Source: Chlorops oryzae (lineage: Eukaryota > Arthropoda > Insecta > Diptera > Chloropidae). Taken from it: 64,000 bases of DNA. The position numbers and the translations under genes were made by a program. The stretch spans positions 24,386,796-24,450,795 of the forward strand of contig CM035808.1 in assembly GCA_020466095.1 (NCBI GenBank), given 5' to 3'. Below are positions 47,444-59,399 of this stretch, in pieces; the stretch's first letter is position 1; every line of letters starts with the position of its first letter. Under the pieces are notes generated by a model. The model saw nothing but the letters and a program-made list of their open reading frames with translations. It was not told the DNA's origin and did no database searches.

Positions 47444-48508
47444 CCACCACAAAACTAGCGATTTCACCGGTCATTATTGGACGGGATCAGTCCGTTGCCT
47501 GCACACAACGCTATAGAATTTAACAAGGCGAAGTCATTGCCAGGGTTGGGTCATTAACTTAAGCCTACCATTTCGCTAGCGAATAAAGACATGTGCTTTC
47601 TTTAGTGGAGAGGAGCAGCTATTCAGCTAGGGAACTTCACTTCAGCACTAGTTCTTGGAGCATAGAAGAGAAATGAATAAATTCACTAGACCTCTCAAAT
47701 CGGGTGGTTTGAGCTTTTTTGCATTTCTACATTCCTACATTAAAAATCTTTGTATGTTTTCCACCATTTGGCATCACTGAAGTCAGACGTAGTGAGTCAT
47801 GACTCATGAGTGAGTACAAATACTCGTCCAAACTGAGCAAAAGGCTTCCTACCCTGTAGAAAGCTGTTAAGCAATTTACCTAAAAGAACTAGTACTTTTA
47901 CCAGTACTAAATGAACTAGTGCAATGTTTGGGTAAGTTTGCACCATAACTATCCTAGTGATCAGTGGAATAAATGCATTCATTCATTGAGGCGTTATAAA
48001 TTGATAATAAATACACAACCCAATGGTTTTCTTTTATTATAAATATTTATTTTTATTTTGTACTGAAAAAAAAAATCCACGATTCTGTAAACTTTTTCCC
48101 GTAAACATCACTAGTATTTAACTGGTGCAAATTTACCCAATTGGATCGAAAAGTACTAGAATAGTTCTGGTGCATACTGTACTAGTGCTTTCCTGTACAG
48201 ATTTTATACTGAATTTCGGCAGAATATTATATGGACAGGGGTATAGAACAGAACTAGTACTGGTGGCTTTTGCACTAGTAAAGAACTAGTACGACACTAG
48301 TTCAAATTCCTACAGGGTATATTTGATTTGAAACGAGTATAGCCTGTATATTATTCTATCTTCTTGTGGTTAGACAAATGGCTAGCTATCAAAGGCTAGC
48401 ATAATGACAGATCACACATTTCGATGGCGACCTACTGACTAAGTATGTTACATGGTGCATTCAGAGGACTCTGCGTGCATAAGAGAATTGCTTTAAAGCT
48501 GGTCACTC
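47444..48508. repeat. dispersed repeat R1, copy 2 (interrupted by a MITE)
   Basis: Second copy of the repeat at 14085-14632, split at 47850 by a TA-flanked MITE and with a roughly 40-bp extra segment near its right end. Confidence 0.8.
47852..48317. mobile_element. 466-bp MITE with TA target duplication
   Basis: Inverted ends CCCTGTAGAAA and CCCTGTAGGAA, flanked by TA (47850-47851 and 48318-48319). The uninterrupted relative at 14085-14632 has a single TA at that point, which proves insertion. Subterminal regions are full of ACTAGT/GTACTAG motifs in both orientations. TA duplication suggests the Tc1/mariner superfamily. Confidence 0.88.
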
Positions 48509-49835
48509 TTTTCTGGTACGCTTGAACTCAAGTTCTATTAATTGCATATAATTTTCACTTGCAAATTTCAAATCAAACTTAAATCTTAATTTTTTTAAAA
48601 ATTTTTAATTAAATAATTTAAACGAGTGTTGACTCATTTCTTTCAAACGAAATGTGCTTCAAAGAAAGCCTTTTGTATTGTATTTTGACCTTTATGGAGC
48701 CATTTAATCAAACATTACTTTCGCGAAATTACGCCTATGTAAATATGTAAATAAAATGGAAATTTCTGATGTGTGGTGCGAGCAAACATTCTGTAATTGC
48801 CGCTTGCATATTTCATTCGTCCTCGTGCTCCACATGTCTTAATAGCTCGGAGAGCACGAAGGCGAGAGAAATCGTTTGGAAAAAGAAAGAAAGAAAAAAA
48901 AAAACGTTTATCCGTTTTTTTCCGTTTTTTTGGGGTTTCTTTTTTCTTTTGCGAATGATTAATTACGCTTAATTAAACACTGAGCATTGATCTGAAAATT
49001 GCAGTCAGCATCGTGCATTCAATTGCCGTTTGAACCCATAAACGTCATGCCGCAGAAATTCAGATACTGGCATAAGTATGCAAATAAGCGCTCATATCGC
49101 GAATGACAATTTACAAATATGAAAAAAGAGTTGAAAATCTGAAAGAAAAAAACCAAAAATACTCATTTCGAATTCTTTTAATTTAATTCTTTTTTCGAAT
49201 TAAACTTAATTGACTTTTAACGAACGCTGCACGCTGGCAGTGTTTGGAATTGAATTTCACTCGTTTTTTTTTTATTTCTTTTTGTTTTTTTTTTGCTTAT
49301 CTGTGGGTGGGTGTATTGCTGTCGTTTGACTGTCATGGTCAGTGACGTGGTCATGGAGTTGAGCGTTTTTATTTGACATTTTTGTGCACGATGAGGTACT
49401 CGGATGCTATGCTATGTATGCTCATAACTAAACCACAAATGATTCATTCCGGTAGGTCGCGAGAGCGAGGTTAAAGAAATTAAAAATTGTAATTCTTTTT
49501 TCAGCGGTTCTTTGCCATCAATAAAACGGAAATGAGTGAATTGAGTGGGGTTAAAAGTTCATTTCCGTCTTCTTGTGGAATAGAATCGAAAGGAAAAGAA
49601 TTGAAAATAAAATTGAAAAGAAATTTTTCGTCTTAAATTTCATTCAAAGAGCGAGGGAATTAATTTGCCCATTGTGAATGAATTATTAAGTATGAAGCTT
49701 CTAATTAAAGTACAGGAACTTTCAAGGAGATGTCGAACGAAAGGTTGGGGAAACTAGTATTTGAAGAAATATAGTTTTTTCAGACATTAATCAGTCAAAA
49801 AATAAAAATTTCGAAGCACAGTAATCCCTGAATAT

Positions 49836-50065
49836 GTGACTCTGGGATAGCCTAGGAGATGCGTGCTATGCTCCTGTTCCTTGAGTCCGAGGTTCGATTC
49901 TCGGCTCAGGCGAAACGGAGTGTTAATGTTCCAAGCCTAGCACTGGGTTTTCACAAAATCTCATGTTAGGGGCACACTACATAAAAAGACATACACTAAC
50001 AAAAACACCAGAAAAACCCCTCGTGGTATCACAACGGGCCCGGTATATGGCCTAAGTGGCATATA
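49836..50065 (+). mobile_element. tRNA-derived SINE, second copy
   Basis: TCTGGGATAGCCTAGG (box A, 49840) and GGTTCGATTCTC (box B, 49891), then AATGTTCCAAGCCTAGCACTG and the tail CGTGGTATCACAACGGGCC, shared with the copy at 26665-27005. It is shorter inside than that copy. Confidence 0.78.
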
Positions 50066-50192
50066 TTACTATTTTTAGTTTTTTTTTTTTTATAAAAAAA
50101 ATTTATTTTTATATTTTTATTTATTATATGTACGTATGTATATTGCGTATTCACCTTAAAGTTTTTCTTTAAAATGTATATTCCTCGTGTGG

Positions 50193-51045
50193 TTTTTATA
50201 CTCGACACACTCTGCTTCGAGGGTATATTGCGTTTGTGTGGTTGTGTGAAACACCCAGAACCAGTCGAGATAGACCATACGAAATGTATATAGAAATTAT
50301 CAGCGTCACTAGGAGATTCGATTTAGCCATGTCCGTCTGTCTGTCCGTCTGTCTGTCTGTATACAGTTATCTTATCGAAGGAGTTGAGCTATCTTGGTAT
50401 GCGTACTCACAGGCACATGAGTAAGAACAAGTTCGAGAATGGACCCGATCGGACCATTTTAAAGGTTAGCTCCAGTACTAGGGTCTGTTATGAAAATCAC
50501 AAAAACTGCTCCAAAACCGGATTTTTACAAGATATTTTGATGAATTTTGATAGTTGAACATATTTGAAGTCAAGTTATTCAATGTAAAAAAAATTGGAAA
50601 AGTGGGCGTGGCCTAAGGGCGTTTTTCGAAAATGGCTTCCTTTACCCGAAATTCAAATCTGACGAAATTTTTCAGTTATGCTTCCTTTGTAGCCATAAAC
50701 ATCCTCTCCAAAAATTTCTTTGATAGGCCCATTATTAAGGTTACCTCCAGTACTAGGGTCTGTCACAAAAATCTCAAAACTGCCCCAAAATCGGAGTTTT
50801 TGGAAATATTACACTGAAACTTAGAATTTGAGCGCATATTAAGGCATCCGATTAGAATTAAAAAAATATTGGAAAAGTGGGCGTGGCCAAAGGGCAGTTT
50901 TCATAAAGAAATTTAACAAAAGTCGGTATATAGGGCGCCTCATGGCCTAAAACACCTCTTGATATTAAAAATTATTTGAATATGTGTGTCTGTGTCGGGT
51001 ATTCTATTGTCAGGCTCGCCTAACTATAACCCCCTTACTTGTTTT
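50193..51045 (+). mobile_element. DINE-1/HINE-like (Helentron-related) repeat, copy 2
   Basis: Same layout as 19021-19900 in the same orientation: TTTTTATACTCGACAC start, shorter GTCT/GTCC core (50333-50362), GTGTCGGGTAT subterminal repeat and degraded 3' stem-loop TCAGGCTCGCCTAA. It diverges from copy 1 by many substitutions and indels. Confidence 0.75.
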
Positions 51046-52655
51046 TCAATGTCTTTAAGACTCCAAATTCTACAAATTGATGGTCTGAATATTCGAAAAA
51101 AAAAATCCGATTCAATAAAAATGAGGCACAAACTGAGGACAAAAATCCAACACAAACAAATGAAAAATCAACAAAAACCATAAATAAAAGGCCTCGAACA
51201 GCTGCCATAATTTCAGCCAAATGCATTTAAATGTCACTTTAAAGGTCATGGGAAGAAAAGCCTTTAAAAGCAGCATTTCATGGCAATCCAAAAACTAAAT
51301 AATAATTTTTTTTTTTTTTGAATGTAGCTAAATCTGGCAGAAACAAAAAGACAGCAAAAAAAGAACGATAAAAGAAAAGACTCTCTTCTATACAATTTGG
51401 GAAAAAGAACAAGCTTCTATTCCGCAGGGCATTACTTAATTAAGCATTAAGCTTAAGTGCGCCACTTTCAAGTCATTTTTGAACTCAGAACTACCCGCAG
51501 AGCGGTTTGATGTTGTGCACATATCCAAATATAGGTAGATTTACAAACAGACATGACGCTCCATACCAAAGTGCCGGCATACCTACGTATGTATGTATGC
51601 ATATAAAACCCATTTTCATTTTTTCAGTGAACTCTTTTAGTTTTTTTTTGGATTTTGCATTGCCACATAGGTACACTTAACATAGAATGTGCATTAAAAG
51701 CTTAACGTTAGATGAAAGCGGGGACGATAAAGCGAGGGGAGGAGGGGAACTAAGTAAATTTAAACTTTTGTAGCGAAGATAACTTTTCTTAAAATATAGG
51801 TATTATTGCTATAGGTTGGGTACCTACTTAAAGCGCAAGTGTGGTGGTACTTTTAATAAATTAAAGAAAAAAAGACAAAGTTCAAGTTGCTGTCTTCCTT
51901 TTGGATTTCTTTCAGTTTTTTTTAAGAGGCTAACTTCAATGAGCTTTTGTTTCTGCATTGCAAAGTGAAAGCAGCTCATTTCACTTTAAGTTGGTCAACT
52001 GCATTTTACAACCAATTTAGCTGTACGAAAACACTCTTTGGGGGCAAAATAAAAAACCGACAGACAGACACACACACACAAACAAACACATGTACATGCA
52101 CGTACTTGAAAAAAGAGAAGAGCTTTGCAAAGCAAATAAAAGAAAATTGCTCACCTCTTTGGCAGGGTTCAACTTCACGAAATTGACAACAACAAGAACA
52201 ACAACAATATTGCCTTCAAAAGCAGCTTTATATGAGGATACCTCGCTATCAAAGGATGTCATTTTAGCTATAAATAGTTTTTTTTTTTGGCTGCTTTAGT
52301 TTGTTTTCTGTTTCTAGAAAATGACTCCTTTAGTTCCTTTTTTGATATAAGACTTGATTCCAAGGACCTTAGTCATGATTTTTTTTCACTGTCTATTGGA
52401 GCTATTGAAATTTGTAGATGTTGTGAATGGAAATTCCAGAAGAGGATATCAGAGAAAAGGTAAATTAAATTTGACGCGAAGTTCACAGGAAAAGCTTGTG
52501 CTTATCTTTATGCATTCCTAAGAACAAGGACAAAAGCCCTTCTGCCGCACCCAAGTAAAGAAGTTGGGTTTTATTGCTTTAATAGATTCAAAATAATGCA
52601 TTTACTTTGAGGAGCGAAATAAAACACTCTGTATAGTATGTCCTAGATCGGGGGG

Positions 52656-53284
52656 CCTTACTCTGTATTGCGATGCGCTATATGTAGGCAATTCGATGCG
52701 AAAGCGAAAGGAACGGTTGCTTGCACTTATTTTTTCCTTTTTCAGTTTAATTGGCACCTATATTGGAAATGAATTTCCGAAGCTTTCATTTCATTTCTAC
52801 GAATCAAAAACTATGAATAACCGCTCCAATTGCGACTCAAAATAACCCTTCAGTAATATGGACTGACCCAAGTGTAGCCTTCGGTCAGTCCTTCATGTTA
52901 CCAGTACTAGTCCCGTCATAATTCCACTTCTAATACATTCAACTGACCTTTTTAACATGGGCCTGTCATTGGAGAGGGACTAGTCCGCACAACGGCTGAC
53001 CGTATATCAGTTTTTTTGGGTCAATTGTCGTAATTTTGTCAAATAAGGATCGCTTTTATTTATTCTATGTTGATGAAAGTGCGATTTACAGACTACCTTT
53101 AAACCAACCCATTTATTATCTACCGACCGCCGACTAGCCGAATTCGATGGAGCGAACTGGCATAATATAACCGGTAGGATTTGGACAAAGCCCAATCCTT
53201 CTTAGGAAATTTACGGGCTCACTACTACAGGAAAGCAGCTATCGCGTCGAATTGCCTATATCACATTGCAATAGAGAGTAAGGC
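52656..53284. mobile_element. 629-bp element with about 45-bp terminal inverted repeats
   Basis: GCCTTACTCTGTATTGC...GGCAATTCGATGCG at the left is mirrored at the right by CGCGTCGAATTGCC...GCAATAGAGAGTAAGGC, with a small central difference. No open frame between them resembles a transposase, so it is a non-autonomous element of unknown class. The target duplication is unclear. Confidence 0.65.
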
Positions 53285-54464
53285 GTAAGGAGTAATCCTG
53301 TAATCAGGATGAATGGACAATAACTAAACGACTTGATCCACATTTAATGATTTAAAATATATGAAATATGTTGAAATTGTTATAGATGCAAGAAACTTTT
53401 CAACTAAAAGGAGTTGTTATCCTTTTAAAATACGTATCCTTTCTTGATTCACAACCGTTGAATAAATACGATTCTTTGACATTTTCTCTCAATTTGAAAT
53501 TCTAATGCTCATAACTTTCATTGAAAAAATATAAATCTCAAACTTTTTTCGTACTTTGTAAATTCAGTTCCTTTTTGGAAAAAGGAAACTTTCTCCAGCT
53601 GGAAACATCATCCTTTGTAAGTCACTTTTCCAAGTATTTTTCAAGTTTTTGTCATGGAAAACTCAAAGACAACAATCTTTGTCTTTCTCTTTTCGAATAA
53701 TTTCTTGCACACTTGCACTGCCTTTAGTTTATTGTAGAAAACCACCCTCCATCCTTCCCCCTTGGTTTGAATCCTTACAAATTTGTTTCGTGTCCTGTCG
53801 CTTGAAACTGCATTAGACGAAATTTTCTTTTCAATGCGTTGGAAAAACTTTCATTCGAAATGTTTCATTGAGCCTGTTGACATTGGTCAACAAGAGAAAG
53901 CACTTAACGTAAAAGTTTGCAATATTTCCATTCGTAAAAGAAAGAAACAAATAAACAAAGGAAGAAAAAAATTTATTCTACCCGAACTGAGGAGCATCTC
54001 TAAGTTTTGGTATTTTTTATTCATTTATTCCTGCTGCCTTGTTAAATTGCTATTGAAGCTCTGTGGTGGTTTGCTTTTTAAATGAAAATTTATTTGACAT
54101 CCAATGAATGGCTTTGAATGCTGCTGACATCAGATTTTCCTTCTCATTATAAGCCATGAGTAGATTTTCTGATGCCTCAAAAGAGTTTTCTCTTCTAATT
54201 GGACTGACTCTCTAGTTAATAAATTTGTGGCAGTCTCACTGAAGAATTTTTGAGAAATGGGGATAAACCAAAATAGTCTGCCAAATTAAATTTTTTTCTC
54301 TCCTTTACCTGCCCTCGTTTTGCTGCTTGTTTTATCAGTTTTTTTTTTTTTTTGTTAAGTTAACTTTTCTTTTGAATGTTGTTACAATTTGTAAATATTT
54401 CCTTTTTATGTTTGTATTTGTAATTATACTTGGATAAAGAACTTTGGTCTCGGTAACTTTCTCA

Positions 54465-55095
54465 TTTAACTCTCTCTCTCTCTCTCATTTTTCTCTTTCT
54501 TTCTATTTGTTCTCGCTTTCGCTCCCTTCTGTTCGCTTGCCTTCTATTTCATTATTCCTTTTCATTTTTCTCCTTCTCTTTCCCTTTTCCTTGCTCTTCG
54601 TCTCTCCTTCTCTTTCCCTTTTCCTTGCTCTTCCTTTTCTTCTCTCTCTCTTTCTTCTTCTTTATCTCCCTTTCTAGCACTCAATTTTTCCTTTCACCCT
54701 ATTTTTGTTCTCTCACTCTTCATTTAATTCTCTTTTCCTCTCTCTCGATTTTTTGGTCAGCCTCTTTCTCTTTCTCCCATTTTCTCCCTTTTTCTCACTC
54801 TATCTCCATCCGTGTTTTCTCTCCCTCCCCTTTCTTTACTGTCAATTTTTCTATCTTTCCTTTTCTCTCTCCCTTTCTCTTTTTCCCTCCTTCTCACTCT
54901 CTTTCTCTTTCTATCTCTTTCTCCCTCCTCTCTCTTTCTCTCCCTTTCTCTTTCTCCCGCTCTCTCTTTTTCTCTCTCTCACTCTTTCTCTATTTTTCTT
55001 TCTGTTTCTCTCTTTCTCTCTCTTTCTTTTTCTATGTCTCTCTCTCTCTCTTTCTCTATATCGTTTTCTCTCTCTATCTCTCTCCTTCTGCCTCT
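54465..55095. repeat. long pyrimidine-rich tract
   Basis: About 630 bp of CTCTCTTTCTC-type sequence, degenerate and without a clear unit. All three plus frames stay open because CT-rich codons are never stops, so no gene is called. Confidence 0.85.
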
Positions 55096-55562
55096 GTATC
55101 TTCTTTGTGATTCTTTTCTTTGCGTCTTCCTTCTAAATTTTCCTCCGAAATCTAAATTAGATCAAATTTTGTATTTTAACATTCCTCTTTGAATAGAAAA
55201 AACCCCTAAGCCCTTGAATTTCCGCTCGTAAAAGTTTTACCAATTGTATTCCATCCTTTTTTGTTTAGTTTTCGTTAAATATTTTTCTCATTTGGTAAAA
55301 CAATAACAAATCCCAAGGGATCATTCATCAACCGATCCGAAACAATACAATATGTTATAACCTCAAATCTACATTAAAAACCATATGAATTCAAGACGAA
55401 ACACTTCAGTCCACAGTCTCTTTAGTCTATGCTTTTCCCCAATCTCTTTTAAGGCATCTGCTTAATTGCTGTCTTTTGAGAATGATGACAGCAATCATAT
55501 AACAAGAGGAATCCTCATCGAAACAATTTTTCATAAGTTTTTGAAACAACGAATTCCTTGCC

Positions 55563-55676
55563 TCAGCCAAAAAAAAAAAAATACAAGAGTGTCGAAATCA
55601 TAACCAAAAAAAAAAAAAAAAAAAAAAATACAAGAGTGTCGAAATCATAACCAAAAAAAAAAAAAAAAAAAAAAAC
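55563..55676. repeat. poly-A plus 28-nt tandem duplication
   Basis: Two copies of TACAAGAGTGTCGAAATCAT-AACC separated and bounded by runs of 13-24 A. Confidence 0.9.
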
Positions 55677-56449
55677 AGCTACTTCCAAATGAACATCAAA
55701 TTCCGGATTCATGACTATTTAACATGTTCTGTTATACCCTGCACCGACCCTGCATCGAAGTCCACTTGCAAAATAAAAGCATTATTGAACTAAATGCTCA
55801 TTAAAAAAGCTCAGAACGGAGATCTCAATACATATTCCAAAATGCTTATGGCAATAACTTTCGAAGGGTAGAGAGGCTGCAATGTTTTCAACATGTGTCA
55901 ATTAATCTACGCCGGCAACAGCAAGAACAAAAACAAACACACCAGCGATGAAAAACGCATGCAATGAATTGACATATCTGACAGCTGTTGGCTGCTGCCA
56001 CCAACGATCGCACGTCACTCCTCGTGCTTCTCTTTCGATTGCACTTGTTTATTCATGCAAAATTCACAAAATTTTTATGTTCCTCGGTTTTGTAATATCT
56101 AATATCAAAAACCGAATTTCAAGTCCATATTTTCATTTTCATTTCCATTTCGAATTTCCAAAATGGTTGATTGAATTCAGTTGGTTTGTGGATCAAAGGA
56201 AATCTAGTTTCACTTCAATAGCTCGATTGCACTGACAGAGATGTTCATACATGTTGGTTAAGTGATTGAATTTCTCTCAATTTCGGCCTTGTACCGATAT
56301 TCGCCGCACGAAGTTTTTTTTTTAATACTCATTTTGGCGTTTATATTGTTGGGGAAAATGGTATGGGCAGATAGCTAGAAATAAAGTAATTGAAACCTCT
56401 TAACCTATCGTATACTATTCCCTAAATATGTATGTCAAGAATATATATC

Positions 56450-56721
56450 CCGGCTGGAAAATTGGTGATTAGCTTGGGCCTAGCTAAATTTGCCACAATA
56501 TAGATAAATCTTGTCTGGGTCTAGACAGGCCCTGGACTAACAACAAATCTTGACCCGATCAGGCGTATTTTGGTCGTACTTTGGCGCCTCTATATTGGCG
56601 ATGACGTGAATAATCTTGACAGGGTCTATGCAAATTTCTCTTATGTAAAGCCGGGATAGAAAATGCAATCCTGGCGTCATCGTGGGCCTAGTTTGTGCCG
56701 CATCTTCAATGGCCTTCTTAG
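56450..56721 (+). repeat. dispersed repeat R2, copy 2
   Basis: Second copy of the repeat at 29207-29491, with about three quarters of positions apparently matching. It begins CCGGCTGGAAAATT. Confidence 0.75.
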
Positions 56722-57101
56722 TAGTATTCTAGATAATACCTCAAATGTTACTAGTTATAGCCCGTGTATATGTGAATTTTTGTTTTCAAGAGAGAAAATT
56801 TGAGACAAAATTTTTTTATAGTTCTAACTTAGTTTAAATTCGTGGAATTCGCATGTTGAACGTCAGCTTTGCGCAGAGGCGATATCGTAATCTATGAATT
56901 ATAAGTTGTTGGAAACTTTAACCAATACCCCGCCATGGGGACGTGAAAATAGATGTTTATGTCAAACAAAGTGATTGACATATGGTTTCATATGGACATA
57001 ATTTATTTTCTATTTTACTACTGAAATTAAAACGACTTTCTCAGGTATTTGAATATATTTATTTTTGAATTCGCTTAGTCCAAAAACGAAAAAAAAATTA
57101 C

Positions 57102-57284
57102 CACGGGGATGGATTGGAAGATCTAAATAGGTCCTTGACAAAAATTACTAGCTTGTCCCATTCTAACCAAAGCATTATCAAATTAGCAAGGGCCTGGCTA
57201 GACTTTGCTTGGTAGACCTGTGAAAAAACTAAGCAAATCTGGCCACCAGGGCCCTTGCAATATCTAGTTAAAATTTCCAACCGG
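57102..57284 (-). repeat. possible third, rearranged relative of repeat R2
   Basis: The minus strand begins CCCGGTTGGAAATTTT, like the start of the R2 copy at 56450, and shares GGGCCCTGG/CAGGCCCTTG words, but the interior differs. Possibly a related element in the opposite orientation. Confidence 0.35.
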
Positions 57285-57828
57285 GTGTGTAGGTATATAT
57301 ATATAGAAATTAATTGCGTTTTTCAGCCGGAGAATACTGTAGAAATGAATTAATAAAAAGATTTAATTCCCTTCCTACCCATCTCTTGCCAATGAAACGC
57401 AGTTGTGTCTTTTGGAGTTAAATTTTTCATTGAACTGCCTTCACTTAGCACGTGCCAACCCCCCAAACCCGTTCAATGGCCGTCAATGCTTAATCACGAA
57501 CGATGTCTTAACACTTAGCCTTCAACCTTCAGAGGTAAACATTAATTTAAAGTTTCAAAAACTTTGCCTAGAAACTTTTGGCTGTCAAATTTTCATGCCA
57601 TTACAACTTTGAGATGTTGACAAAACTGACAGGTAAGAGTGTTGGAGAAAAGTTAATTGTGGTCAGACAGAGGAAGAATGGCGCTTTTCCAATAAAACGA
57701 AAATTTCAATGAAATTTTCCTTTCGTTACTTTCGAATAGTGTTTTTTTGTTGTTGTTGTTTTTCCCCCAAAACTAATTTAAAGCGAAATTTCTCTAAACT
57801 ATTTTTCTTTATTCTTTTTGATTTCCAG

Positions 57829-58003
57829 AACTTTCCAGTGCTCAAATTAAGCCAAGATTGGAAATATTTCCAATGCAAGAAGTACAACGGAAACCTGTTG
57901 GAAAGCCACTCATACTCACATGTCGGCCGACGGTACCGGATCCGGGTTTAGTGGGCGACTTGCAATGGAAAGATAGCCTAAATAATACGATCCTTCCAAA
58001 GCC
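57829..58003 (+). CDS. Fas2: Fasciclin II exon: start of Ig domain 1
   Basis: Internal coding exon of the homophilic neural cell-adhesion protein Fasciclin II (NCAM family), an extracellular Ig-domain protein of axons and synapses. From CCA at 57852 the frame reads [17 protein letters not shown], then the first Ig cysteine in LTCRPTV and the Ig tryptophan in LQWKD, ending in NNTILPK plus two bases of a Pro codon. This agrees with my memory of the Drosophila Fas2 N-terminus ([25 protein letters not shown]). The acceptor follows a T-rich tract ending TTTCCAG; the donor is GTAAGT at 58004, phase 2. The 5' end is phase 1. A second AG ten bases downstream (57837-57838) could also be used, so the exact start is uncertain. 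The signal peptide must come from an upstream exon not found here. Confidence 0.93.
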
Positions 58004-59345
58004 GTAAGTACATTTCCTTTCATTCTTACAAATATGGTAATTCTTAAGCTTTTCAATTTTCCACTGAAAATGTAAATTTCTGTAAATTTCAAAATGCAAA
58101 ATTGCAAGCGAATGTATGATCACAATGAAGACCGGATATTTTCCTTAAACATATACAAATAAGCACAAATTTTCACACTTTCAAGTCGTCTTATTCGATC
58201 AGATTTTTATGATAGAATATTTAAGCAACAGGGAGCAAATCCCCTCCGAGAGGAAGTCGACCCTGAGATTGATGATATGATGACCTTTTCTTCATAGTAG
58301 GATTTCTCAGGTGATTTAAGGATTTAAGTAACTCATTTGAATAAATCCTGGAATAGAATATAATAGTATGGGGAAAACAGTATTCCCCCCACATGTAAGG
58401 ACAATCAAAACTGCAACGAAATCATTTTATGAGGAATTGTTTTTAGTCTTTTCAAGAACGACAATTATATAATTTCTAAAGAAACATGATTTTAGGCGGA
58501 AAATTTTTTATATATTATATATCACGATACAAAAAAACTACTTTTTAAATGTTTTTTCAGTGTAGTATGTTTGCGAGGACATTGTGGAGTTCGCCTAGAT
58601 TTTATGGACTCTTTAAATGAGTGGAGATTACGATATTATATTATTTATCTTAAAATAGTTATTGAAAATAAGAAATTCTCTTAAAATGTGAACGTTTTGG
58701 CTCAGGAGGTTACTTTATTATTATTTATATTATTCATAGAATTTTGTATAGAACTTTTGAATTTTTTCGGCATCTACCTAAAAATATTTCAATGAATACG
58801 GCTATTATAAGGGCAATATCTTTATTCAGCACCTAAATGCATGTCCATGCAATGCAAAGATTTTTGGAGTTTTTTTAATCTGCTTAAAGGCTTAATTAAG
58901 CTCCATTGGCAAAGGCCTTAAAATCATATAAATTGCTTTTTAAAATTAAAAAGCATACATCTAGGTGTTGTCCTTTTGCTGCTTTATAATGTTTGAAATT
59001 TTCAATGAAATTTAAATTTCGGCAAATGAAAGCAAACTAAGCGAGTTTATGTTAGTTTAGTCTTAGTCTTCGTCTTAGTATAGTCTTAACTTGATAAAAG
59101 TGATTTCTTTAGTTAAAATTATTTAAGAATTAAAGGACATATTCTTGTTTCTTTTGTGTAGATTTTTCGTGTATCAATTTAGTAATTTTTTGATTCACCA
59201 CTATTTTTTTTGTTTTTCTTTTTTTTGTGATATTTTCCAAAATTGCAAATTTTAATTTTGTCCTTAAATATATTCATATTTATTTTTCTCTCTTTTTCTT
59301 ATGATTTTCATAAAAAAAATTTATAAATTTTTTTTTAATAAATAG
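58004..59345 (+). other. Fas2: Fas2 intron before the cassette exon
   Basis: Begins GTAAGT and ends in a T-rich run followed by AATAAATAG. It is about 1.34 kb of AT-rich sequence, with long T tracts at 59190-59340. No gene, RNA or clear mobile element was seen in it. Confidence 0.75.
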
Positions 59346-59399
59346 GACTAAAGACTATTATCCAATGTATGATTCGAAAGGACGTAGATTACCCGCAGT
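59346..59399 (+). CDS. Fas2: Fas2 candidate cassette micro-exon (18 codons) inside Ig domain 1
   Basis: A 54-nt open segment between AATAG at 59341-59345 and a strong GTAAGT donor at 59400. It begins and ends in phase 2, so including it keeps the frame between the flanking Fas2 exons: the split Pro codon is completed by its first G, and its last two bases plus the next exon's A make Val. It encodes a basic, Tyr-rich stretch (TKDYYPMYDSKGRRLPA plus the split codons). Skipping it joins LPKP directly to NGRNQPP, as in the standard protein. The insertion falls between the tryptophan and the second cysteine of Ig1, so it would lengthen a loop. Open frame, phase match and splice signals are seen; alternative use is inferred. 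I do not know whether this exon is already annotated. Confidence 0.75.

Larger units (their letters stand above)
1..57828 (+). other. Fas2: giant upstream intron of Fas2 (left end outside window)
   Basis: No plus-strand exon joinable to the Fas2 frame was recognised before 57829, so I read this whole span as one very long intron, probably that after the signal-peptide exon. Long first introns are usual for neural adhesion genes in flies. It hosts two opposite-strand nested genes, a recursive splice site and many transposable elements. A short first exon hidden in this span cannot be excluded. Confidence 0.75.
51046..57828. other. intron leading to the first visible Fas2 exon
   Basis: Holds the listed inverted-repeat element, CT tract, poly-A duplication and R2 repeats. 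The last 100 bases become T-rich before the acceptor at 57828. No other gene. Confidence 0.45.

Noticed and set aside
54444..55192. Several overlapping 77-161-codon Ser/Phe/Leu frames
   Set aside because: All three plus frames are open because the tract is CT-rich, so there is no coding evidence.
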